DNA from: Sphingomonas guangdongensis
GTDB taxonomy: Bacteria; Pseudomonadota; Alphaproteobacteria; Sphingomonadales; Sphingomonadaceae
Reading direction: 5' to 3'
Assembly (NCBI RefSeq): GCF_900199185.1
Contig: NZ_OBMI01000002.1
Location: 806,001 to 870,000 of the forward strand
DNA: 64,000 bases
Positions 43,014-53,202 of this stretch are shown here, piece by piece (position 1 is the first letter of the stretch; the number at the start of each line of letters is the position of its first letter). The position numbers and the translations under genes were made by a program. The notes below the pieces were generated by a model. The model saw nothing but the letters and a program-made list of their open reading frames with translations. It was not told the origin of the DNA and did no database searches.

Positions 43014-43447
43014 TCCGGATCGCGGTGCAGGCCGCGCCGATCGACCTGGCCGCCGCGGTCGCGGCCGCCGAGTCGGACGGAGCAGGCGCGATCGCGACGT
43101 TCACGGGCGTCGTGCGCGGCGACGACGGCGTCGAGCTGCTCGAGCTTGAGCATTACCCCGGCATGACCGAGCGCGCGCTCGAACGCATTGCGGCCGATGC
43201 CGCGGCACGCTGGTCGCTCCTCTCCGCGACCATCATCCACCGCGTCGGGCCGATGCAGCCGGGCGAGCGGATCGTGTTCGTAGCCGCGGTTGCCCCTCAC
43301 CGCAGCGCAGCGCTCGATGCCTGCGCCGCGATGATCGACGTGCTGAAAACCACCGCACCGTTCTGGAAGCGCGAGGTGCGCGGCGGCGCGAGCGCGTGGG
43401 TCGCGGCGCGCGAAGCGGACGAGGCGGCGGCGGCACGGTGGCAGTGA
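43010..43447 (+). CDS. moaE: Molybdopterin synthase large subunit MoaE
   Basis: A 145-aa catalytic subunit with ATFTGVVRGDDGVELLELEH, the substrate-binding region HRVGPMQPGERIVFVAAVAP-HR, and the lysine motif KTTAPFWKRE. With MoaD it inserts two sulfurs into precursor Z. Last gene of the pgsA-moaD-moaE unit; a palindrome (CTCCCGC/GCGGGAG) follows before the convergent oxyR gene. Confidence 0.95.
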   Translation: MIRIAVQAAPIDLAAAVAAAESDGAGAIATFTGVVRGDDGVELLELEHYPGMTERALERIAADAAARWSLLSATIIHRVGPMQPGERIVFVAAVAPHRSAALDACAAMIDVLKTTAPFWKREVRGGASAWVAAREADEAAAARWQ

Positions 43448-43453
43448 CCCGTG

Positions 43454-43471
43454 CTCCCGCCTGCGCGGGAG
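43454..43471. terminator. Hairpin between moaE and oxyR
   Basis: CTCCCGC (43454-43460) and GCGGGAG (43465-43471) with a CTGC loop lie in the 37-nt gap between convergent genes; a bidirectional terminator is likely. Confidence 0.6.
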
Positions 43472-43484
43472 AACTTGTGACGGA

Positions 43485-44384
43485 CTAACCCTCGGCCAGC
43501 ACCTCAGCCAGCAAGCGGAAGTCCTTCTCGCGCGGGGATGCTTTGCGCCAGACCAGCGCGATGTGGCGCGCGGCGGTCTCGGCCGACAGCGGCGCCGCCT
43601 CGATATGAGTGCCCTCCAGGATGCCGGCGGACAGCGCCATTTCGGGCAGGATGGTAAGCCCCAGGCCGTTCTCGACCATCTGGACGATCGTGTGGAGCGA
43701 GGTGCCGAGCATTGTCGCCTCCGCTCTGATTTCCGGCCGGTTGCAGGCGGCGAGCGCGTGGTCCTTCAGGCAGTGGCCGTCCTCCAGCAGCAGCAGGCGA
43801 GTCTCGTCGATCTCGCTCGGCGCGATGCCGGCCTGCCGCGGCGCGATCTCGCCTGCGGGGAACGCCAGGTAGAGCGGATCGTCGAACAGCCGTGCCACTT
43901 CCACGTCGCCGCAGGCGTAGGGCAGCGCGAGCAGGACGCAGTCGGTGCGGCCCTGGTGCAGCCCGTCGCACGCGGCGGCGCTCGCCTCCTCGCGCAGGTA
44001 AAGCTTCAGGTCGGGATAGTCGCGGCGCAGCCGCGGCATAATGCGGGGCAGCATAAACGGCGCAATCGTCGGTATGACGCTCATCCGCATCTCGCCCGAG
44101 AGTGGGCGCCCGGCGGCGCGCGCGAGATCGCCGAGCTCGTCTGCCTCGCGCAGCACGCGCCGCGCCTTTTCCACGATCCGGTCGCCGAGCGGGGTGAACC
44201 GGACCACCCGCCGCGTGCGCTCGACCAGCGTCACGCCGATCAGCGTCTCAAGCTCACGGATCCCGGCGCTGAGCGTCGACTGGGTAACGAAGCACGCCTC
44301 CGCCGCACGGCCGAAGTGTCCGGCGTCGCGCAGTGCGACCAGGTACTGGAGCTGCTTGATGGTTGGTAGATAGGTGGCGGCCAG
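43485..44384 (-). CDS. oxyR: LysR-type peroxide regulator OxyR, CTG start
   Basis: A 299-aa LysR regulator. The N-terminal DNA-binding helix reads TIKQLQYLVALRDAGHFGRA and FVTQSTLSAGIRELETLIG; the effector domain has the redox cysteine region DETRLLLLEDGHCLKDHALA and CNRPEIRAEA. The start is a CTG at 44384: no ATG, GTG or TTG exists between it and the in-frame TGA at 44390, while GGGAG lies eight bases upstream. The first ATG would delete the HTH. It follows ahpF across a hairpin, so it probably has its own promoter and regulates the ahpC-ahpF pair. Confidence 0.88.
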   Translation of the reverse strand: MAATYLPTIKQLQYLVALRDAGHFGRAAEACFVTQSTLSAGIRELETLIGVTLVERTRRVVRFTPLGDRIVEKARRVLREADELGDLARAAGRPLSGEMRMSVIPTIAPFMLPRIMPRLRRDYPDLKLYLREEASAAACDGLHQGRTDCVLLALPYACGDVEVARLFDDPLYLAFPAGEIAPRQAGIAPSEIDETRLLLLEDGHCLKDHALAACNRPEIRAEATMLGTSLHTIVQMVENGLGLTILPEMALSAGILEGTHIEAAPLSAETAARHIALVWRKASPREKDFRLLAEVLAEG

Positions 44385-44427
44385 CGGTCAGACTCCCGGT
44401 GCGGTGCCCGCGCTCTTACGCGACGGA

Positions 44428-44468
44428 GGCGCTGGAGCCAGCCCCGGAAGTCGGCTGGCTCCAGCGCC
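44428..44468 (-). terminator. Strong hairpin after ahpF
   Basis: A 16-bp perfect stem (GGCGCTGGAGCCAGCC at 44428-44443 and its complement at 44453-44468) with a 9-nt loop begins eight nt beyond the ahpF stop and separates it from oxyR. Confidence 0.75.
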
Positions 44469-44475
44469 CCGCCCA

Positions 44476-46053
44476 TCACGCTGCCTGCGACAGCTCCGCA
44501 GGCAGGCGGATGAGATAGTCGAAGGCGGAGAGAGCGGCGGTCGAGCCCGCGCCCATCGCGACCACGATCTGCTTGTACGGCTCGGTCGTGGCGTCGCCGG
44601 CGGCGAAGATGCCGAGGCGTGACGTCTCGCCGCGGTGATCGATCTCGATCTCGCCGCGTGGGGTGAGCGCGACCGTGTCGCGCAGCCACTCGGTGTTGGG
44701 CACCAGTCCGATCTGGACGAAGATGCCCTCCAGCTCGAGTGCATGCAGCTGGTCGGAGTTGCGGTCCTTGTACGACAGGCTCGTCACCTTCACCCCGTCA
44801 CCGTGCACCTCCGTCGTCAGCGCCGAGGTGATCACCTTCACGTTCGGCAGGCTGGCGAGTTTGCGCTGGAGCACCGCGTCGGCGCGGAGCTGGCTGTCGT
44901 ATTCGATCAGCGTCACGTGCGCGACGATCCCCGCCAGGTCGATCGCGGCCTCTACGCCCGAATTGCCGCCGCCGATCACCGCCACGCGCTTGCCCTTGAA
45001 CAGCGGGCCGTCGCAGTGCGGGCAATAGGCCACCCCCTTGTTGCGGTACTGGTCTTCGCCGGGCACGTTCATCGTCCGCCAGCGCGCTCCGGTGGTCAGG
45101 ATGACGGTGCGCGCCCGCAGCTTCGCGCCGTTCGCCAGCCGCAGCTCGTGCAGCCCGCCCTCGTACGGCGCCGGCACCAGCGCGTCGGCCCGCTGGAGGT
45201 TCATGACATCGACGTCATACTCGCCGACATGGCTCTCGAGGTGCGCGGCCAGCTTCGGCCCCTCCGTATGCGGGACTGAGATGAAGTTCTCGATCGCCAT
45301 GGTGTCGAGCACCTGGCCGCCGAACCGCTCGGCGACCAGCCCAGTGCGGATACCCTTGCGCGCGGCGTAGATCGCGGCCGACGCGCCGGCCGGACCGCCG
45401 CCGACCACCAGCACCTCGAAGGCGTCCTTGGAGGAGAGCTTCTCGGCCGCTTTCGCGTCGGCGCCGGTGTCGAGCTTGGCGACGATCTGCGCGAGCTCCA
45501 TGCGGCCCTGACCGAACACCTCTCCGTTCAGATACACCGTCGGCACCGCCATGACCTGGCGGGTCTCGACCTCCGACTTGAACAGCGAACCGTCGATGGC
45601 GGTGTGGGTGATCTGTGAGTTCAGGACCGCCATCAGGTTCAGCGCCTGCACCACGTCCGGGCAGTTCTGGCACGACAGCGAGAAATAGCTCTCGAAGTGG
45701 AGCGGGCCGTCGAGCGCGCGGACCTGCTCGATCAGGTCCTGAGCGGCCTTGGATGGGTGGCCGCCGACCTGGAGGAGCGCGAGCACCAGGCTGGTGAACT
45801 CATGCCCCATCGGGATGCCGGCGAAGCGCACGGCAACCGCGTGGTCACTCGCGCGGCGGATCAGGAAGCTCGGGCGGCGGGCATCGTCTCCCGTGATCAC
45901 GCTAACCAGGTCGGAGAGCGCGGCGATGTCGTCGAGGAGCGTACCGAGCTCGCGTCCCTTGGTGCTGTCGTCAAGGGCGGCGACCAGTTCGACCGGCTCG
46001 CGGATGTTGACCAGATAGGCCTTGAGCTGTGCGGTGATGGTGGCGTCGAGCAT
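44476..46053 (-). CDS. ahpF: Alkyl hydroperoxide reductase subunit F
   Basis: A 525-aa flavoenzyme that reduces AhpC. The N-terminal thioredoxin-like domain has the C-x-x-C in [19 protein letters not shown] is bound by [18 protein letters not shown], the active disulfide is in [12 protein letters not shown], and NAD(P)H by [15 protein letters not shown]. Start [16 protein letters not shown] at 46053. Separated from ahpC by about 180 nt that includes a REP-like repeat. Genes ahpC, ahpF, oxyR in this order suggest an intact peroxide-response locus. Confidence 0.95.
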   Translation of the reverse strand: MLDATITAQLKAYLVNIREPVELVAALDDSTKGRELGTLLDDIAALSDLVSVITGDDARRPSFLIRRASDHAVAVRFAGIPMGHEFTSLVLALLQVGGHPSKAAQDLIEQVRALDGPLHFESYFSLSCQNCPDVVQALNLMAVLNSQITHTAIDGSLFKSEVETRQVMAVPTVYLNGEVFGQGRMELAQIVAKLDTGADAKAAEKLSSKDAFEVLVVGGGPAGASAAIYAARKGIRTGLVAERFGGQVLDTMAIENFISVPHTEGPKLAAHLESHVGEYDVDVMNLQRADALVPAPYEGGLHELRLANGAKLRARTVILTTGARWRTMNVPGEDQYRNKGVAYCPHCDGPLFKGKRVAVIGGGNSGVEAAIDLAGIVAHVTLIEYDSQLRADAVLQRKLASLPNVKVITSALTTEVHGDGVKVTSLSYKDRNSDQLHALELEGIFVQIGLVPNTEWLRDTVALTPRGEIEIDHRGETSRLGIFAAGDATTEPYKQIVVAMGAGSTAALSAFDYLIRLPAELSQAA

Positions 46054-46080
46054 GGCGGAACTCCGATGGTAGAACTCGAA

Positions 46081-46180
46081 CGTCATGCCAGCGCAGGCTG
46101 GCATCCATGTCTGTTACGAGTGAAGGGTGAGGTCACCACAGATCGGAACAGCCATGGACTCCAGCCTGCTCTGGGGTGAC
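46081..46180. repeat. REP-like palindromic repeat between ahpC and ahpF
   Basis: A segment with ATGCCAGCG/CGCTGGCAT-type inverted ends and a distal CTGGGGTGAC arm. A 29-nt stretch (46085-46113) is repeated identically, inverted, at 52447-52475, and a degenerate copy is at 55061-55142. Such repeats are scattered through sphingomonad chromosomes. Confidence 0.7.
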
Positions 46181-46231
46181 GGTGGGTAGGGGAGAGCGGC
46201 CCGCCAAGCCGGCGAGCCGCTCCGATACAGC

Positions 46232-46795
46232 TTAGATCTTGCCGACGAGGTCGAGGCTCGGAGCGAGCGTTTCCTCGCCTTCCTCCCACTTGGCCGGGCA
46301 GACCTCGCCCGGGTGCGCTGCGATGTACTGCGCGGCCTTGATCTTGCGCAGCAGCTCGGCGGCATTGCGGCCGACGCCCTCGCTGGTGATCTCGACCAGC
46401 TGGATCACGCCGTCGGGATCGACCACGAAGGTGCCGCGGTCGGCCAGGCCCTGGCCGGCGCGCAGGATGTCGAAGTTGGTCGAGATCGCGTGGCTCTGGT
46501 CACCCAGCATGTAGAAGTCGATCTTGCCGATCGCGGGTGAGGTATCGTGCCACGCCTTGTGGCTGAAGTGGGTGTCGGTCGACACCGAATACACCTCGAC
46601 GCCCATCTTGCGCAGCGTCGGATAGATGTCGGCCAGGTCCTCCAGCTCGGTCGGGCAGACGAAGGTGAAGTCGGCGGGGTAGAAGAAGAACACCGCCCAT
46701 TGGCCGCGCGTGTCGGCGTCGGTAACGGTCACGAACTTGCCGTCCTTGTACGCCTGGGTGGTGAACGGCTTAATAGTGGTGCCGATGAGCGACAT
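46232..46795 (-). CDS. ahpC: Alkyl hydroperoxide reductase subunit C (peroxiredoxin)
   Basis: A 187-aa typical 2-Cys peroxiredoxin: peroxidatic cysteine in [17 protein letters not shown], resolving cysteine in [13 protein letters not shown], and the GGLG/YF-type loop [20 protein letters not shown]. It reduces peroxides and is regenerated by AhpF. ATG has GGAG ten bases upstream. The leader upstream contains CTATGCGTTTGTTCGATC, a possible but weak OxyR-like half-site. Confidence 0.95.
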   Translation of the reverse strand: MSLIGTTIKPFTTQAYKDGKFVTVTDADTRGQWAVFFFYPADFTFVCPTELEDLADIYPTLRKMGVEVYSVSTDTHFSHKAWHDTSPAIGKIDFYMLGDQSHAISTNFDILRAGQGLADRGTFVVDPDGVIQLVEITSEGVGRNAAELLRKIKAAQYIAAHPGEVCPAKWEEGEETLAPSLDLVGKI

Positions 46796-46947
46796 GGGTG
46801 TGGTTCTCCGCTGGGATTGTGCTGCAACGCGGATGTTTGCTGCTGCACTGCGGCATAGAGCGCAGTCGTTGATCGAACAAACGCATAGCGCCGGTCGCGC
46901 TGATCGCCTGCGACGATCAGTTGCACAGCGCTCACCTGCGCCGTCAA

Positions 46948-47706
46948 TCAGCGCAAGGTGATGTAGAGATTGTAGAGGCTGGTCAGCGTCAGGAGCGTGC
47001 CCACCAGCAGCATCAGCGTCTTCGCCGGCACCCGTTTGGCGAGGTACGCGCCAAGCGGGGCGGCGACCACGCCGCCGATCAACAGCCCGACCGTTGCCAA
47101 GGTGAAGGCTTTCCAGCCAAGCTGCGTGATGAAAGTGACGGAGATCGTTGCTGCCAGGAAGAATTCGGCGGTGTTGACCGTCCCGATCGTCGTGCGGGGA
47201 TCGCTGCCCTGCACCAGCAGGTTGGAGGTGACCACGGGCCCCCAGCCGCCGCCGCCTGCCGCATCAAGGAAGCCGCCAACCAAGCCCAGCGGCTCCACGA
47301 CCTTGGGCTTGCGCACGATCGGCGGGTGCGCCCAGCCGCGCCACAGCAAGTAGAGACCGATCGCGATGAGGTAGGCGAGGATGAACGGCTTGGCAGTATC
47401 GGCATGGATGTTGGAGAGAACATAGGCGCCGAGCACGCCGCCGATCACGCCCGGGATCATTAGCCGCAGGAACATGCGCCAGTTGACGTTGCGGTGCAGC
47501 GCGTGGCTGATCCCCGACACGGCGGTGGTGAAGGTTTCCACCGTATGGACGCCGGCCGACGCTGCCGCGGGCGGCACGCCAAGGCCGAGCAGCAGCAGGT
47601 TGGAGAGCACGCCAAACGCCATGCCGAGCGCGCCGTCGATGATCTGCGCGGCGAACCCGACGGCGATGAAGGGCAGTAGTGCAGTCAAGTCGATGCCGTC
47701 GAGCAT
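46948..47706 (-). CDS. TauE/SafE-family sulfite/anion permease
   Basis: A 252-aa membrane protein with about eight hydrophobic helices: [100 protein letters not shown]. The GGG-W-G-P-V and family repeats match TauE/SafE (DUF81) exporters, which move sulfite or organosulfur compounds. cysE is divergent and adjacent, consistent with sulfur metabolism; transport substrate unproven. Confidence 0.85.
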   Translation of the reverse strand: MLDGIDLTALLPFIAVGFAAQIIDGALGMAFGVLSNLLLLGLGVPPAAASAGVHTVETFTTAVSGISHALHRNVNWRMFLRLMIPGVIGGVLGAYVLSNIHADTAKPFILAYLIAIGLYLLWRGWAHPPIVRKPKVVEPLGLVGGFLDAAGGGGWGPVVTSNLLVQGSDPRTTIGTVNTAEFFLAATISVTFITQLGWKAFTLATVGLLIGGVVAAPLGAYLAKRVPAKTLMLLVGTLLTLTSLYNLYITLR

Positions 47707-47855
47707 GGGTGTCCTTAGCTGTAGCGCCTGCCAGCATGGCGGCGATCCGCAATTCCGACAAACAAGATAGGCTTTTGCCGGACGAAGCGTTCCCGCCCGC
47801 CCATGGAAATGGACGGAGTTGCAGCTTATCTCGCGAGGCTTAAAAGGGGAACGTC

Positions 47856-48524
47856 ATGGGCCTGATCGCCTATTTGGATTCCATCAAGGCGCGCGACCCC
47901 GCGCCGCGGTCACGCTGGGAGGTGCTGCTCTACCCGGGCGTGCTCGCGCTCGGCCTGCACCGGGTCGCGCATGCGCTGTTCGGCCTGCGGCTGTTCTTCC
48001 TCGCGCGATTCATCAATCACCTGTCGCGGTTCCTGACCGCGATCGACATCCACCCGGGCGCCCGGATCGGCCGCAACTTCTTCATCGACCACGGCTTCAC
48101 CGTCATCGGCGAGACGGCGGAGATCGGCGACAACGTCACCATCTACCAGTGCGTGACGCTGGGCGGGACCAGTCCGGATAACGGCGTCGCGGGCAAGCGC
48201 CACCCGACGATCAGCGACGGCGCGATCGTCGGATCGGGCGCGCAGGTGCTCGGGCCGGTGACGGTCGGCGCGCGCGCTCGGATCGGTGCCAATGCAGTGG
48301 TCACCCGCGACGTGGCGGCCGGCGCGGTGATGGTCGGCATTCCGGCGCGGCCGGTGCCGGTCGAGGCCGAGACCTACCAGCGCGCCTTCGTGCCCTATGG
48401 CACGCCCTGCCGTGAGATGAGCGAAGCGAGCATGACCCGCTTCGACGCGCTGGAGCGCGAGCTGGCGGCCTTGCGTGCCGAGCTGGCGCGCGCCACGGGC
48501 GAGCAGGAGCGTGACCGCGCCTGA
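47856..48524 (+). CDS. cysE: Serine O-acetyltransferase (EpsC-type CysE)
   Basis: A 222-aa acetyltransferase of the short EpsC class, which makes O-acetylserine for cysteine synthesis. The left-handed beta-helix repeats carry [39 protein letters not shown] and [20 protein letters not shown]; the DHG-type catalytic histidine is in FFIDHGF. The C-terminal tail is long and basic-acidic. GGGGA lies before the ATG. It overlaps the DUF2794 gene (shared A), so they are co-transcribed. Confidence 0.92.
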   Translation: MGLIAYLDSIKARDPAPRSRWEVLLYPGVLALGLHRVAHALFGLRLFFLARFINHLSRFLTAIDIHPGARIGRNFFIDHGFTVIGETAEIGDNVTIYQCVTLGGTSPDNGVAGKRHPTISDGAIVGSGAQVLGPVTVGARARIGANAVVTRDVAAGAVMVGIPARPVPVEAETYQRAFVPYGTPCREMSEASMTRFDALERELAALRAELARATGEQERDRA

Positions 48525-48868
48525 TGGGGACGGTCACGCCCTTTCCGCTGCCGGGCAAGCCGCCCGCCCAGATCGGTTTCGAGCGCCTGGAACTCACCCG
48601 CATCCTCGACCTCTACGGCCGGATGGTCGCGGCGGGCCACTGGCGCGACTATGCGATCGAGCTCGGCCGGGACGCGGCGGTGTTCGCCGCGTTCCGCCGC
48701 GCGGCCGAGCGGCCTGAGTTCCGGATCGAGAAGCGCCCGGCGCTGCGCAACAAGCAGGGCATGTGGGCGCTGGTGGGGGAGGGCGGCGCCGTGCTGAAGC
48801 GCGGGCACGAGCTCGGCCCAGTGCTCGCGCCGGTCGAGCGCCGCCTGCTCAAGATCGTCGAAGATTAG
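48524..48868 (+). CDS. DUF2794 domain protein
   Basis: A 114-aa protein with IGFERLELTRILDLYGRMVA, AIELGRDAAVFAAFRRAAE and EIGVLAPVERRLLKIVED-like end, typical of alphaproteobacterial DUF2794. Usually located near central metabolism genes; function unknown. ATG overlaps the cysE stop. A GC-rich hairpin follows at the convergent boundary. Confidence 0.88.
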   Translation: MGTVTPFPLPGKPPAQIGFERLELTRILDLYGRMVAAGHWRDYAIELGRDAAVFAAFRRAAERPEFRIEKRPALRNKQGMWALVGEGGAVLKRGHELGPVLAPVERRLLKIVED

Positions 48869-48891
48869 GGCCGGCCGCGGCGGGCCGGCCC
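48868..48891. terminator. GC-rich hairpin between convergent genes
   Basis: GGGCCGGCC (48868-48876) pairs with GGCCGGCCC (48883-48891) across a GCGGCG loop, nine nt before the stop of the DUF2157-like gene; it can terminate both directions. Confidence 0.65.
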
Positions 48892-48899
48892 ACGCGCGA

Positions 48900-49973
48900 T
48901 CAGGCCGGGAGCATCGGCTGCTGCACCGGCGGCAGCTTCTGCTGGAGGCTGCCAGTCCAGCCGACCACCAGCACCCGCATCCGGTGCCAGAAGGCCGAGA
49001 GCAGCAGCAGTGCCGAACCGATTACCAGCCCGGTGAGCGCGGCCGAGAGCTCCACCGCACCCGCCGTGCGGAACAGCGACACCAGCGCGAACAGGACATA
49101 GGCGAGGCTGGAGACGAGCAGCGCGCGGCGATCCACCGCCAGCGCCACCAGCGCGAAGACGATGTAGAGCGCGATAACGACGAGCGCGGTGCCGGTGCCG
49201 ATCGTGCGCTCGAACACGCCAAGCAGGTTGAACACCGAGTGCGCGATCATCGGCGCGGCGGCAAGATGAAGCCAGAAGGCGACATCCGAGCGGCGGGTGC
49301 GGCGTTCCCGGTCCGATATGTCCCAGCGCATCGCGAAGGCGAACATGCCGACACCTGCAAGCAGCACCAGCGGCAGCAGCGCGTCACGGGCCGGTGGCAC
49401 CAGCCCTACCACGAGCGACAGCACGACGCCGACCACGGCGACCGCGCCTGCCGCGACCGTGATAGGCACCATGAACCGCCGCCAGTGCAGCCACGCCGCG
49501 CCCGCGGTGATCGCGGCGACCATCGCGGCGATGACGCCGGCCGCCGCGACGCGGACGTTCTCGTTCTCGCTCAAACCTTCGATCCAGCGCCCGAGCGACT
49601 CCGCGTTGTCGGCAATGAGCCCGCCGAAGGTGCCGGCGACGCCACCGACGAACGCGATCAGCAGCAGAATGGAAGGCAGCGCCATGCGCCGCTGGCGGGT
49701 GAAATACTCGGCGAGGCTCCAAGCCGCCGCGGCGACCGCGACGCCGGCGAGCGGTGCCCAGACGCTTCCTCCGATCCAACCCACCGCCGCCAGCAGCAGC
49801 GCGGCGGCGATCGCGACGAAGATGTCGTTGAATCCGGTGAGCAGCCGGAACTGCTCCTCATCCACGGTCGGCGCCTGGCGCAGCGTGGCGACGTGCGCGC
49901 GCAACGCCTCGGCAGCCTGCGGCGAGATCGCGCCCGCCTGCACCGCCCCGATCAGATCCTGCTCACTGTACAT
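48900..49973 (-). CDS. DUF2157-like multi-pass membrane protein
   Basis: A 357-aa protein with a short soluble N-terminus (YSEQDLIGAVQAGAISPQAA) followed by eight to ten hydrophobic spans such as FVAIAAALLLAAVGWIGGS, VLLLIAFVGGVAGTFGGL and LLPLVLLAGVGMFAFAM. The N-terminal helix resembles DUF2157 proteins. No function is known; the convergent neighbour is DUF2794 and the upstream neighbour leuA. Confidence 0.65.
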   Translation of the reverse strand: MYSEQDLIGAVQAGAISPQAAEALRAHVATLRQAPTVDEEQFRLLTGFNDIFVAIAAALLLAAVGWIGGSVWAPLAGVAVAAAAWSLAEYFTRQRRMALPSILLLIAFVGGVAGTFGGLIADNAESLGRWIEGLSENENVRVAAAGVIAAMVAAITAGAAWLHWRRFMVPITVAAGAVAVVGVVLSLVVGLVPPARDALLPLVLLAGVGMFAFAMRWDISDRERRTRRSDVAFWLHLAAAPMIAHSVFNLLGVFERTIGTGTALVVIALYIVFALVALAVDRRALLVSSLAYVLFALVSLFRTAGAVELSAALTGLVIGSALLLLSAFWHRMRVLVVGWTGSLQQKLPPVQQPMLPA

Positions 49974-50032
49974 GGCATGTCCTCCTGTCGGGGAAGCGTA
50001 CCACGCGTGTATTGCTGCCGCAACACACCAGT

Positions 50033-51691
50033 TCAGATCCTATTGGCGGCGCTCAGCACTGCCCGGACGGATGCGGTGGCGACATCGGCATCGATCCCGA
50101 CGCCGAACACCGTGCGACCTTCCGGCGTGCGGCACTCGACGTAGGCTGCGGCCTGCGCGTCGGCGCCGTGGCCGATCGCGTGCTCCGAATAGTCGATCAC
50201 GTCGAGCACCGGGCCGGTGCTGCCGGCGAGCGCCGCGACGACGCCCGAGATCAGGCCGTTGCCCCGCCCGCTGATCGATCGCGCGTCCCCGTCCACGACG
50301 ACGCGCCCGACGAACAGCCGGTCGCCATGCGCACCGCTCTCCTCGTAGCTGTCGAGCACGAAGCGATCATCGTCGCGCACGAGGTAGGTGGCGTCGAACC
50401 GCGCCCAGATGTCGGCGGCGTTCAACTCGCGGCTGGTCTCATCCGCGAGCGCTTGGACGTGACGGCTGAAGTCGGCCTGCAACCGCTTGGGCAGCTTCAG
50501 CCCGCGATCCTGTTCCAGTACCCAGGCGACGCCGCCCTTGCCCGACTGAGAGTTGACCCGGATCACCGCTTCATAGTCGCGGCCGAGGTCCTTGGGATCG
50601 ATCGGGAGGTAGGGCACCTGCCAGAGATCGTCGTTGCGCGCGGCCTGCGCAACGAACCCCTTCTTGATTGCGTCCTGATGGCTGCCGGAAAAGGCGGTGA
50701 AGACCAACTCGCCGGCGTAGGGGTGGCGCGGATGGACGGGGAGCGCGTTGCAATATTCGACCGTCCGGATCACCTCGTCGATGTCGGAGAAGTCGAGCCC
50801 GGGGTCGATACCCTGCGTGTACAGGTTGAGCGCGACCGTCACCAGATCGACGTTGCCGGTCCGCTCGCCATTGCCGAACAGGCAACCTTCGACTCGGTCG
50901 GCGCCCGCCATCAGCCCCAGTTCGGTGGCGGCGACACCGGTGCCTCGATCATTGTGGGTGTGGAGGGAAACGACGACGCTGTTGCGGTCCCGGATGTGGC
51001 GGCCGAACCACTCGACCTGATCGGCGTAGACGTTGGGTGTCGCGCATTCGACGGTTGCGGGCAGGTTGAGGATCAGGGGCTTGTCCGGCGTCGGCCGCAG
51101 CACCTCCATCACCGCCTCGCACACCTCAAGGCTGAAATCGAGCTCAGCCGTCGAGAAGGTTTCCGGCGAGTACTCAAAACGCCAGTCGGTTTGCGGATAC
51201 GCCGCCGCCTGGTCGCGGAGCACCTTCGCGCCCTCGACTGCGATGCCGCGCACTTCGTCCCGGCTCATCCCGAAAACGATGTTCCGCCAGGCCGGGCTGA
51301 CCGCGTTGTAGAGGTGGACGATCGCGGTGCGCGCGCCGGCCAGGCTGGCGAAGCTCGTCTCGATCAGGTCGCGGCGCGACTGGGTGAGCACCTGCACGGT
51401 CACGTCGTCGGGTATATGGCCGTCGCGCACCAGGCCCTGGATGAAGTCGAACTCGGTCGCGCCCGCGCTCGGGAAGCCGACCTCGATCTCCTTCAGCCCG
51501 ACCTTGACCAGCAGGTCGAAGAAGCGGGTCTTCTTCTCCGCATCCATCGGATCGATCAGCGCCTGGTTGCCGTCGCGCATGTCGGTGGAGAGCCAGCGCG
51601 GCGGCTTAGTGATGGTGGCGCTCGGCCAGCGGCGGTCGGGCAGGTCGATGGTGGGGAACGGGCGGTACTTGGCGGACGGATTGCGCAGCAT
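50033..51691 (-). CDS. leuA: 2-isopropylmalate synthase
   Basis: A 552-aa enzyme condensing acetyl-CoA with 2-oxoisovalerate in leucine synthesis. The catalytic N-terminal TIM barrel has [18 protein letters not shown], the family consensus site [20 protein letters not shown], and the histidine metal motif [16 protein letters not shown]. The C-terminal allosteric domain responds to leucine. This is the longer LeuA type 2 form. Its nearest amino-acid neighbours are ilvC-ilvN-ilvB about 3 kb downstream. Confidence 0.93.
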   Translation of the reverse strand: MLRNPSAKYRPFPTIDLPDRRWPSATITKPPRWLSTDMRDGNQALIDPMDAEKKTRFFDLLVKVGLKEIEVGFPSAGATEFDFIQGLVRDGHIPDDVTVQVLTQSRRDLIETSFASLAGARTAIVHLYNAVSPAWRNIVFGMSRDEVRGIAVEGAKVLRDQAAAYPQTDWRFEYSPETFSTAELDFSLEVCEAVMEVLRPTPDKPLILNLPATVECATPNVYADQVEWFGRHIRDRNSVVVSLHTHNDRGTGVAATELGLMAGADRVEGCLFGNGERTGNVDLVTVALNLYTQGIDPGLDFSDIDEVIRTVEYCNALPVHPRHPYAGELVFTAFSGSHQDAIKKGFVAQAARNDDLWQVPYLPIDPKDLGRDYEAVIRVNSQSGKGGVAWVLEQDRGLKLPKRLQADFSRHVQALADETSRELNAADIWARFDATYLVRDDDRFVLDSYEESGAHGDRLFVGRVVVDGDARSISGRGNGLISGVVAALAGSTGPVLDVIDYSEHAIGHGADAQAAAYVECRTPEGRTVFGVGIDADVATASVRAVLSAANRI

Positions 51692-51980
51692 GGGCGTGTC
51701 TCGCGAGTCGGCGGTGAGGTTGCTGGTCGGAAGTGCCCTTAGGCGAGCGCCGCGGCACCGACGGATGCACGGCCGAGGTCGCGCCTAAGGGCGCGTAAGT
51801 CGAAGCAGGATCGAGAGCGGGCCCATGACCATCGTGCTGCTTTGGTAGCGTCGGGAGTGTCCGTCGTCCATCGCCGACCTGATTATCGCAGTGCTATCCG
51901 CCGATAACCTCGGACAGTATCGAGTTATCAGTGCTTTAAGGGAGCGGCGCTACGCTGCCTCCACACACGGGAGACACGCG

Positions 51981-52379
51981 GTGCGACAGGTTATCTACAT
52001 CAGCACGGCGACGTCGCAGGCGGGCGCTGTGGACGCGTCGGCGATCCTGGCCGTATCGCAGCGCAACAACGGCCGCGACGGGCTGACCGGGCTGCTCTAT
52101 TCGGACGGCAAGCGCTTTCTCCAGGCGCTCGAGGGAGAGGACGCCGTGCTCAGTCGCGCGCTCGCGCGGATCGAGAAGGATCCGCGCCACCGCGCGATCG
52201 TTATCCTGTCCGATCGCGACGTGCCCGCGCGCGAGTTCGGCGACTGGTCGATGGCGCACCGCGCGCCCGGCACCGACGCCGAGTGCTTCCTGCAGCGGGT
52301 CGCCGACCTGGTCGCCACCGCCTCGCCGCAGGTGCGTGCGACCTTCACCGGCTTCGCGGAAGTGCGCCGGGCGGCATGA
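51981..52379 (+). CDS. BLUF-domain blue-light photoreceptor
   Basis: A 132-aa single-domain BLUF protein. FAD-binding features are the tyrosine in RQVIYISTATS, SQRNNGRDGLTGLLYS with the asparagine, and DGKRFLQALEGED carrying the glutamine that flips on light absorption; EFGDWSMAHR supplies the W/M motif. GTG at 51981 is chosen because GGGAG precedes it by nine bases and longer starts add unrelated residues. No output domain is fused, so signalling is by partner interaction. Confidence 0.9.
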   Translation: MRQVIYISTATSQAGAVDASAILAVSQRNNGRDGLTGLLYSDGKRFLQALEGEDAVLSRALARIEKDPRHRAIVILSDRDVPAREFGDWSMAHRAPGTDAECFLQRVADLVATASPQVRATFTGFAEVRRAA

Positions 52380-52446
52380 TCCGTCACCCCAGCGAAAGGT
52401 GGGGTCGTTCGCCGTTTGAAAAAGGCGCTACGTGCGCCGACCCAGA

Positions 52447-52475
52447 CAGACATGGATGCCAGCCTGCGCTGGCAT
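52447..52475. repeat. REP-like repeat copy
   Basis: This 29-nt stretch is identical, in inverted orientation, to 46085-46113. It lies between convergent BLUF and YceI genes. Another related segment, CCGTCACCCCAGCG, lies 60 nt earlier. Confidence 0.7.
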
Positions 52476-52483
52476 AACCATAC

Positions 52484-53110
52484 CTACTTTTCGAACGCGG
52501 CTGCGATGTCGAGCTTCACCTCGTCGCCGACCATTGGCACTCCGAAGCCCAGCCCCCACTGCGTCCGCTGAATCGTGCCGGTCGCGTGGAAGCCGACCGT
52601 CTCCTTGCTGCCCATCTGCGCCGGCCCCTTGCCCGCGCCGTAGAACCGCGCGTCGAGCGTTACGGGGCGGGTGACGCCGTTCAGCGTGAGGTTGCCGGTG
52701 ACCTTGGCGGTCTGGCCGGTCGCGCGGACACTGGTCGACACGAACTTCGCATCCGCCGCGCTCGCGCCGAAGAAATCGGGCTTGCCGCCGTCCTTGCCGG
52801 CGCGGAGCAGGTGCGCGGTGAGGCCGGCGCTGGCGGTCGTCACCTTGCTGACCGGGATCGTCACGTCGACCTTGGCCGCGTTGGGGTTCTTGGGATCGAG
52901 CACCAGCGTGCCGGTCACGTCACCGAAGATGCCGGTGTAGGGCGAGAAGCCGAGGTGGTCGACCGTCCAGGTGACCAGCGAGTGGCCGGGATCGGCGGTG
53001 TAGGTGCCGCCGGTGATCGCGGCCGGGTTCTTCGACCCCGGCGCCTGCTGCGCGGTGGCGGTGACGGTGGTCGCGGCGAGCGCGAGCAGGGCGGCGTAGG
53101 CGAGGCGCAT
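52484..53110 (-). CDS. YceI-family periplasmic protein
   Basis: A 208-aa protein with a signal peptide (MRLAYAALLALAATTVTATA) and YceI lipocalin-like domain: YTADPGHSLVTWTVDHLG, GIFGDVTGTLVLDPKNP, FKSTSV-like FVSTSVRATGQTAKVTGNLT and HATGTIQRTQWGLGFGVPMV. YceI proteins bind isoprenoids in some cases. Single gene unit, convergent with BLUF. Confidence 0.92.
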   Translation of the reverse strand: MRLAYAALLALAATTVTATAQQAPGSKNPAAITGGTYTADPGHSLVTWTVDHLGFSPYTGIFGDVTGTLVLDPKNPNAAKVDVTIPVSKVTTASAGLTAHLLRAGKDGGKPDFFGASAADAKFVSTSVRATGQTAKVTGNLTLNGVTRPVTLDARFYGAGKGPAQMGSKETVGFHATGTIQRTQWGLGFGVPMVGDEVKLDIAAAFEK

Positions 53111-53202
53111 GGATAAACTCCCGTGAACGGCGTTGTGACCTTCAACCACAGCCGCGCGAGCGGTGAAAGGGCGATCGCGAAAACGGATCGTTTCGGAAGC
53201 GT

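Noticed and set aside
46796..46947. OxyR-binding site upstream of ahpC
   Set aside because: A half-site-like CTATGCG...GATC is present, but spacing and symmetry do not fit the known OxyR consensus well enough to call.
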